Positions 30,454-33,423 of a stretch of DNA of 33,423 nt are shown here, in pieces. Location of the stretch: positions 1 to 33,423 of the forward strand of contig JACQVI010000153.1 in NCBI GenBank assembly GCA_016209795.1. The letters are read 5' to 3'. How positions within the stretch are numbered: position 1 is the stretch's first letter; every line of letters starts with the position of its first letter. The position numbers were made by a program, and so were the translations under genes. The notes beneath the pieces are model-generated. The model made no database searches and was not told where the DNA came from. It worked only from the letters and a program-made list of their open reading frames with translations. This DNA comes from Ignavibacteriota bacterium (GTDB lineage Bacteria; Bacteroidota; Ignavibacteria; UBA10030; SZUA-254).

Positions 30454-32241
30454 TCAACGCGGTGTTTTTGGTAGATTTTTGGAAATTCGACTGATGAAAC
30501 CTCCAGTTGCCTTCTTTGGCTCAACTTTCTTCAGTGGCTCATTTTTGGCATGCTTGTTCATCCACGCCTGTTGACCGATTGAGAGAAGATTGAAAACAAA
30601 ATAATACAGGTTCAAACCGGACGGGAAACCATTGAACAACAACGTCAATAGGATTGGCATGAGCCATACCATTGCTTTTTGTCGTGGATCTTTGACAGAC
30701 ATTTTTTGTTGGATAAACATCGTGATGCCCATCAGCAACGCCAAACCACTAATCTTATCAATACCAAACAGTGGAAGGCGAAATGGAAGTGTTGTAATAA
30801 CATCCGGGATTGACAGGTCATTGATCCACCAGATGAATGCTGCTTGGCGCAGTTCAATAGTCGAGCTGAAAACCGACCATAGTGCATAGAGGATTGGAAG
30901 CTGTAACAGCAGTGGTAGACACCCTCCTGCAGGATTCACACCATACTCTTTGTATAGCCTCATGACCTGCTGATTCATTTTCTGCGGATCATCTTTGTAT
31001 TTCTCACGAATCTCTGTCATCATCGGCTGGAGTGCCTGCATCTTCTGCATCGACTTCATGCTACTTTTTGTCAAAGGATAGAGAGCAATCTTGACAATCA
31101 TTGAGAATACAATTAGGACAAAACCATAGTTTGGGATAAAGATTTTTAGGAATTTGAAGAGCGGAATGATAACATACTCAGAGATAGGTCTAATAATCCA
31201 TGCAGCGCCCAGACTCATGATTTGATCAAGATCAACATCATAACTTTTCACGATATCAAAATCAAGGGGTCCTAAGAACACCGTGAAGCGGTCTGTTTCC
31301 AATGGACGCCCAGAAAAAGGCATTTTTAATCCTAAAGTGTAATACTCCTTCATTCCATGATCTGGTTGCGGCATTCTTGTTCCTTCGAGGTAAGCACCCT
31401 GGCTCTCCTTGTGCCGAGGAATCATTGCCGTTGCGAAATACTTATTTCTCGACGCGACCCATGTGATCCTGCCCGAGATGTTCTGTTTGATAACTTCATT
31501 AATATTGGTTGCATCGATTTCTGTAAGCTCACCTCCAGCATAGGCTCCCGCCTTAGCATAATTTGATTCATCAATACTATTGTGCTCAAAATATTGCGGT
31601 CCGTACTCCCACGTTACTTGGTACTCAAAATTGGCGATAATGTTTTCCATGTTCTCAAAACGATAGACAGCGTCGAAAGAATAAACATCACCATAAAATA
31701 TCAAAGTCTTGACTATCCTGCTTTTTTTGCTGACTGGTAGGACGAGCATAACTTGAAAGGAATCTTGCTTAGCAAGGCTGACAACCGTATGATCCTGGTA
31801 GTTCGCTTCAAACGTTAAATATCTTGTGTTGATAAGTTTCCCATCAGACGTAGAAAAAAGTAAGTTACACTCTGGTATCTGAGCACCATACATGAAATTG
31901 ACGGGATGCTTGTCCCATGTTTTGTACTGTTTCAACTCCCACGAGCGTATCCCTCCTCCCTGCGTTGAAATTTCCGCTCGATAGAGTTGCGTTTTGATAA
32001 CAAGAACTTTTTCTTTTTCACCCTTCAAATGTTTAAAATACCGACCGAGAGAATCTTGTTGTGCTGTCATTTGTTCGGCAGGAGGAGTGAATTTCTTCAC
32101 AGAGTCTGTAGTTAGCTTATGAACTGCGTCCACAGAGTCAATCATAGTCGTGCGTCTTTGTGGTTCAGGCGCATTCATCCACATCCAGATCATTAACACT
32201 ATGCCGATCAAAATAAAACCAATTACAGTATTGCGATCCAT
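30454..32241 (-). CDS. yidC: Membrane protein insertase YidC
   Basis: YidC inserts proteins into the inner membrane, alone or with SecYEG. The 595-aa product starts MDRNTVIGFILIGIVLMIWMWM (first helix). A periplasmic beta-rich domain of about 320 residues follows, then the conserved helices beginning IIPLFKFLKIFIPNYGFVLIVFSMIVKIALYPLTK. The cytoplasmic hairpin (SMKSMQKMQALQPMM, YKEYGVNPAGGCLPLLLQLPI) and the final helices are intact. The long form with a periplasmic domain is that of Gram-negative bacteria. ATG 32241 is preferred to the open start at 32274 because TGAGGT lies six bases upstream. It follows yidD by 39 bases. Confidence 0.97.
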   Translation of the reverse strand: MDRNTVIGFILIGIVLMIWMWMNAPEPQRRTTMIDSVDAVHKLTTDSVKKFTPPAEQMTAQQDSLGRYFKHLKGEKEKVLVIKTQLYRAEISTQGGGIRSWELKQYKTWDKHPVNFMYGAQIPECNLLFSTSDGKLINTRYLTFEANYQDHTVVSLAKQDSFQVMLVLPVSKKSRIVKTLIFYGDVYSFDAVYRFENMENIIANFEYQVTWEYGPQYFEHNSIDESNYAKAGAYAGGELTEIDATNINEVIKQNISGRITWVASRNKYFATAMIPRHKESQGAYLEGTRMPQPDHGMKEYYTLGLKMPFSGRPLETDRFTVFLGPLDFDIVKSYDVDLDQIMSLGAAWIIRPISEYVIIPLFKFLKIFIPNYGFVLIVFSMIVKIALYPLTKSSMKSMQKMQALQPMMTEIREKYKDDPQKMNQQVMRLYKEYGVNPAGGCLPLLLQLPILYALWSVFSSTIELRQAAFIWWINDLSIPDVITTLPFRLPLFGIDKISGLALLMGITMFIQQKMSVKDPRQKAMVWLMPILLTLLFNGFPSGLNLYYFVFNLLSIGQQAWMNKHAKNEPLKKVEPKKATGGFISRISKNLPKTPR

Positions 32242-32280
32242 GAATACCTCATGTTGGTGGATGTCATGTTCCAATACTTT

Positions 32281-32484
32281 TTAAGGAACAGGATCGTAGC
32301 CCCCCGGATGTAATGGATGACACCGCAAGATCCGCTTCACTAACAAGATTGTGCCTTTGAATGTACCATAACGATCAAGCGCTTCTATCGCATAATGCGA
32401 ACACGTTGGATAAAACCGACAGACATTCACTGGAAGAAAGGGCGAAATGAGTAATTGATAAATACGTATAAATGTCTGTAACAT
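32281..32484 (-). CDS. yidD: Membrane protein insertion efficiency factor YidD
   Basis: This 67-aa protein shows the full YidD pattern: [35 protein letters not shown], then [17 protein letters not shown]. Three cysteines and an N-terminal amphipathic helix are conserved. It is membrane associated and helps YidC-dependent insertion. Its place between rnpA and yidC is the usual one in bacteria. Confidence 0.96.
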   Translation of the reverse strand: MLQTFIRIYQLLISPFLPVNVCRFYPTCSHYAIEALDRYGTFKGTILLVKRILRCHPLHPGGYDPVP

Positions 32485-32499
32485 TACATTGTTGGACGG

Positions 32500-32892
32500 T
32501 TAGTGGAAAATCGTAGATAAAATATGTTTAACATCTTGCTCTACTTCTGCAAAAGAGGGCATTTGTAGAGATACATTTACTTTTGGAGAGTAAATAAACA
32601 AAAGCGCAATACGTTGAGAAAATTTCTCTGAATTGGTTTGCAACATGTACTTATTGAGCCGGTAAGCTTCTCGAATTAATCGTTTCATGCGGTTACGATC
32701 CACCGCACGTTTGACGACTCGACTGATTAATATGCCCACCATGAACTTTGATTGCCATCGAATCGTCCCACTATCATCTTCCAAGACAATGCAGCGAAGT
32801 ATTTTCCCCTCGATTTTCCTGCCTCGCTCAAAAATTACCTGAAACGCTTTCCTTCCTCGTACTATCTCCGACTTTTTGAGCGTATAACTCAC
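32500..32892 (-). CDS. rnpA: Ribonuclease P protein component
   Basis: RnpA is the protein subunit of RNase P, which matures the 5' ends of tRNAs. The 130-aa product has GRKAFQVIFERGRKIEG at the N-terminus, and the signature region VVKRAVDRNRMKRLIREAYR with the RNA-binding RNR motif. It starts with GTG at 32892 and shows no strong Shine-Dalgarno; rpmH ends 25 bases upstream, so expression probably depends on readthrough from rpmH. Length and order are standard. Confidence 0.95.
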   Translation of the reverse strand: MSYTLKKSEIVRGRKAFQVIFERGRKIEGKILRCIVLEDDSGTIRWQSKFMVGILISRVVKRAVDRNRMKRLIREAYRLNKYMLQTNSEKFSQRIALLFIYSPKVNVSLQMPSFAEVEQDVKHILSTIFH

Positions 32893-32917
32893 ACAGTAGA
32901 AAAGCTAATAACTGATC

Positions 32918-33064
32918 CTAACGTTCATCGCTCACGGTTAGCTTCCAACGCCCCTTAGCTCTACGTCGCGCAAGGACGTTCCGTCCATCTTTGGTTTTCA
33001 TCCTCTGGCGGAAACCCTGTTTGTTTCTTCTCTTTCGCAGACTTGGTTGAAAGGTTCTTTTCAT
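32918..33064 (-). CDS. rpmH: 50S ribosomal protein L34
   Basis: The 48-aa product [20 protein letters not shown] and onward through [19 protein letters not shown] is unmistakably L34, with a four-residue tail (SDER). ATG 33064 is chosen from the family start, with GAGAAG just upstream; the longer open frame to 33187 has no similarity. It heads the rpmH-rnpA-yidD-yidC operon next to the origin. A terminator-like hairpin lies in its leader. Confidence 0.97.
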   Translation of the reverse strand: MKRTFQPSLRKRRNKQGFRQRMKTKDGRNVLARRRAKGRWKLTVSDER

Positions 33065-33098
33065 ACTTCTCAGTTCACAGATAGCAGCTTTGTAAATG

Positions 33099-33128
33099 AA
33101 AAAAGAGGATTGTTGTGTACAATCCTCT
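33099..33128 (-). terminator. Terminator-like hairpin in the rpmH leader (candidate attenuator)
   Basis: Reading the minus strand, AGAGGATTGT (33128-33119), loop ACACA and ACAATCCTCT (33113-33104) form a perfect ten-base-pair stem. It is followed at once by a run of six T (33104-33099). This is a textbook intrinsic terminator, yet it lies 34 bases upstream of the rpmH ATG and downstream of the candidate rpmH promoter. Confidence 0.75.
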
Positions 33129-33158
33129 AGACTTAGATAATTATATAAACTCAAAATC

Positions 33159-33187
33159 AATATATAAAAATTATGCCAATTTACCAA
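33159..33187 (-). promoter_or_regulatory. Candidate rpmH operon promoter
   Basis: On the minus strand TTGGTA (33182-33187), a 17-base spacer and TATATT (33159-33164) predict a transcript starting near 33152. That gives a leader of nearly 90 bases that includes the terminator-like hairpin. Confidence 0.45.
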
Positions 33188-33229
33188 ACCTTTGATATAT
33201 TGTTAAAAATATTTTCCTTGCCATGAGAC

Positions 33230-33423
33230 CAAAATCTTTGTATAATTAAGAATCATCTTGCATCAAATACCTGTTGTTAGCAAGATGTGAATAACTTTTG
33301 CCACTTGTTGTTTTGTTTCTAAGCACCAAGCTATTTACTATACGTTATTAGCGCTTAACTTTTAATGACCCTAAGCTCTCTGTGGTAGAGTTGTTCACAT
33401 AGTTGTTAACATAGTGTGAATAA
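33230..33423. other. oriC: Origin of replication region (oriC) with DnaA boxes
   Basis: Two perfect DnaA boxes on the minus strand, TTATTCACA, read TGTGAATAA at 33286-33294 and 33415-33423. Close variants TTGTTCACA (33391-33399) and TTGTTAACA (33403-33411) lie on the plus strand. A perfect eight-base inverted repeat, CATCTTGC (33254-33261) and GCAAGATG (33280-33287), abuts the first box. The very AT-rich stretch at about 33133-33230 could be the unwinding element. The position beside rpmH is the classical one, so dnaA is expected just beyond the right edge on the plus strand. No gene lies between 33065 and 33423. Confidence 0.75.

Noticed and set aside
1-33423. tRNA or rRNA genes
   Set aside because: Intergenic gaps are short and none showed a cloverleaf or rRNA-like sequence on reading; a covariance search would be needed to exclude small structured RNAs.

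Overview
The window looks like a chromosomal segment ending at the replication origin of a bacterium in the Bacteroidota/Chlorobiota/Ignavibacteriota (FCB) assemblage. The lineage is inferred from a C-terminal type IX secretion sorting domain with the NYPNPFNPSTKI signature, a paired DUF1800/DUF1501 locus, a futalosine-type menaquinone pathway, and many genes with weak Shine-Dalgarno sequences. An Ignavibacteria-like lineage fits best, but it cannot be fixed without a tree.

Region 1 (1-2764, minus strand): a promoter and ribosome binding site for a gene just off the left edge, then a compact set of genes for a small membrane protein, a short-chain dehydrogenase, an AlkD-type alkylation repair protein whose N-terminus is interrupted by a stop codon, and a second membrane protein.

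Region 2 (3069-12344, plus strand): the DUF1800/DUF1501 pair (the second with a Tat signal and a T9SS sorting domain), a YceI protein, a zinc alcohol dehydrogenase, an orphan TolC-type protein, a Tat-exported metallo-beta-lactamase-fold hydrolase, and mqnD preceded by a conserved gene of unknown function.

Region 3 (12345-22659): a menaquinone cluster on the minus strand with accessory genes between its members. In transcription order it reads ubiA (mqnP-like), ubiX, a nucleotidyltransferase, ubiD, a MjaI-like restriction-modification pair (methyltransferase with a C-terminal SNase-like domain; endonuclease broken by a frameshift), an mqnE-mqnA fusion gene, an antitoxin/ParE-toxin pair and mqnC. 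A GC-rich histidine phosphatase gene sits between mqnD and mqnC and looks imported. With mqnD, the window supplies MqnA, MqnE, MqnC, MqnD and the late prenylation/decarboxylation enzymes. No futalosine hydrolase (mqnB) is present here.

Region 4 (22793-30294, minus strand): a cell-envelope cluster of three parvulin-type PPIases (two lipoproteins and a SurA-like protein), a MoxR ATPase and a von Willebrand A membrane protein.

Region 5 (30454-33423): the classic origin-proximal operon rpmH-rnpA-yidD-yidC on the minus strand. It is followed by an AT-rich region with DnaA boxes that runs to the right edge, where dnaA is expected on the plus strand.

The main points of interest are the MqnE-MqnA fusion, the defence/addiction genes interleaved with the menaquinone genes, the methyltransferase with a degenerate SNase-like tail, low-complexity tracts inside ubiD, and an attenuator-like hairpin in the rpmH leader.
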